Positions 63,246-64,000 of a stretch of DNA of 64,000 nt are shown in pieces (within the stretch, counting starts at the first letter, position 1; every line of letters starts with the position of its first letter). The stretch comes from Alphaproteobacteria bacterium (GTDB taxonomy: Bacteria; Pseudomonadota; Alphaproteobacteria; CACIAM-22H2). The position numbers were made by a program, and so were the translations under genes. The notes below the pieces were generated by a model that saw only the letters and a program-made list of their open reading frames with translations, did not search any database and had not been told where the DNA came from. The DNA lies in NCBI GenBank assembly GCA_016124335.1, contig WGNX01000004.1, positions 80,418 through 144,417 on the forward strand, in the 5' to 3' direction.

Positions 63246-64000
63246 TGGCGTTTCCCCCGAAACAGGCGGGGTACGATTGGCGCACGCTCGCGATCACAGT
63301 ATTGCTCGGCACGATCGGCGGGGCGCTGTTTCGCTGGCTTACGGTACCGCTCCCCTGGATGCTCGGCGCCGTCGCATTTACGACCGTCGCGGCGATGAGC
63401 GGTGTGACGAAGATCTCGATGCCGCGCGGCATCCGCTCGGGATTCATCACCATTCTCGGCGTTCTGCTGGGGTCCAGTTTCACGCCGACGCTCGTTTCGA
63501 GAATCCATGAATGGCTTTGGACGGCCATCGGCCTGCTGGTCTGGTCGCTCGTCGCCGGGGCGGTTGCTTACCAATATCTCGTGCGGATCGCGCGCTTCGA
63601 CAAGGTCACGGCATATTTCGCGGCAACGCCGGGCGGCCTTGCCGAAATGGTCCTGATCGGCAGTCAGAACGGCGCCAACATCCCCGCACTGGCACTGAGC
63701 CATGCCGTCCGGGTCATGCTCGTCGTGCTGACCGTGCCGATCTGGTTTCGCATTCAGGGCATGATCCCGGCGCAACCGTCTCGCAGCCTCGTCGGCCTTT
63801 TTGACGTTGCTGCATCCGACTACGCGATTCTGGGATCGTGCGCCGTGGTCGGCGGGATCGCCGCAGTCCGCTTCCGTCTTCCGGCCGCCACCATGCTCGG
63901 TCCGCTCCTTTGTTCTGTGGCGGTGCACCTGTCCGGATTGACCGAGAGCCAGCCGCCTTATGTGCTGACGTCCGCCGCACAGGTCGTCTTGGGTACCGCG
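63245..64000 (+). CDS. AbrB family membrane protein (partial, runs off the window)
   Basis: The first 252 residues of a membrane protein of the AbrB/PF05145 family (sometimes annotated as ammonia monooxygenase-like, though not an ammonia oxidation enzyme). It has several hydrophobic helices and the family motif ATPGGLAEMVLIGSQNGANIPALALSHAVRVM near residue 130. The ATG at 63245 overlaps the preceding stop by one base (TGATG). The sequence is open to the last base. Function is poorly known; the family may export or regulate small molecules. Confidence 0.8.
   Translation, partial: MAFPPKQAGYDWRTLAITVLLGTIGGALFRWLTVPLPWMLGAVAFTTVAAMSGVTKISMPRGIRSGFITILGVLLGSSFTPTLVSRIHEWLWTAIGLLVWSLVAGAVAYQYLVRIARFDKVTAYFAATPGGLAEMVLIGSQNGANIPALALSHAVRVMLVVLTVPIWFRIQGMIPAQPSRSLVGLFDVAASDYAILGSCAVVGGIAAVRFRLPAATMLGPLLCSVAVHLSGLTESQPPYVLTSAAQVVLGTA

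Overview
The window looks like chromosome of a high-GC, flagellated alphaproteobacterium, perhaps of the Rhodospirillales or a neighbouring order. The evidence is a CtrA response regulator with the phosphotransferase ChpT, a GANTC site and TTAA(C) motifs at the ctrA promoter, the order dapA-smpB, rpoZ-rsh-acpS-lepB-rnc-era, a DUF3553 protein, and isocitrate lyase beside a ScfR/RamB-like regulator. No rRNA, tRNA, CRISPR array, insertion sequence or prophage gene was seen. Coding density is very high, with many 4-base ATGA overlaps, and no gene-free stretch exceeds about 300 bases. Many very long open frames antisense to real genes are high-GC artefacts.

Layout. 0-3.5 kb: end of an unknown gene, motB, an HD-GYP protein, an RDD membrane protein and the N-end-rule transferase bpt. 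3.6-7.0 kb: a TRAP transporter whose binding-protein gene faces its permease genes, then the biotin transporter bioY. 7.8-10.8 kb: recO-parC. 10.8-21.8 kb: an accessory block of transport, regulatory and glyoxylate-bypass genes (benE, LysR, EamA, LysE, aceA/scfR, tetR-eamA-gst, an orphan amino-acid binding protein) that separates recO-parC from era. 21.9-31.3 kb: housekeeping operon rpoZ-rsh-acpS-lepB-rnc-era, with folK, an NYN-UDG pair, smpB and dapA. 31.4-37.7 kb: a lytic transglycosylase, GNAT and HAD enzymes, a beta-hydroxyacid dehydrogenase and an MFS transporter.

37.1-45.4 kb is the most distinctive region. It has fliI-fliJ-GNAT on one side of a CtrA-box-rich promoter, ctrA and an unrecognised two-TM sensor-like protein on the other, then a convergent chpT-cheY-cheB-cheR set. 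This places flagellar export, the cell-cycle phosphorelay and chemotaxis adaptation genes together. 45.4-50.8 kb: molybdenum-cofactor and formate-dehydrogenase accessory genes (mobA, an unusual fdhD, a large polyferredoxin, moaA) and nadK. 50.8-64 kb: a dipeptide ABC transporter with two paralogous binding proteins and a trailing ppk2, preceded by an MlrC-type peptidase. Divergent from these are an ArgE-like deacetylase, a HAD enzyme, an aspartoacylase-like enzyme and an AbrB-family membrane protein that runs off the end. Together these suggest import and deacylation of peptides or N-acyl amino acids.
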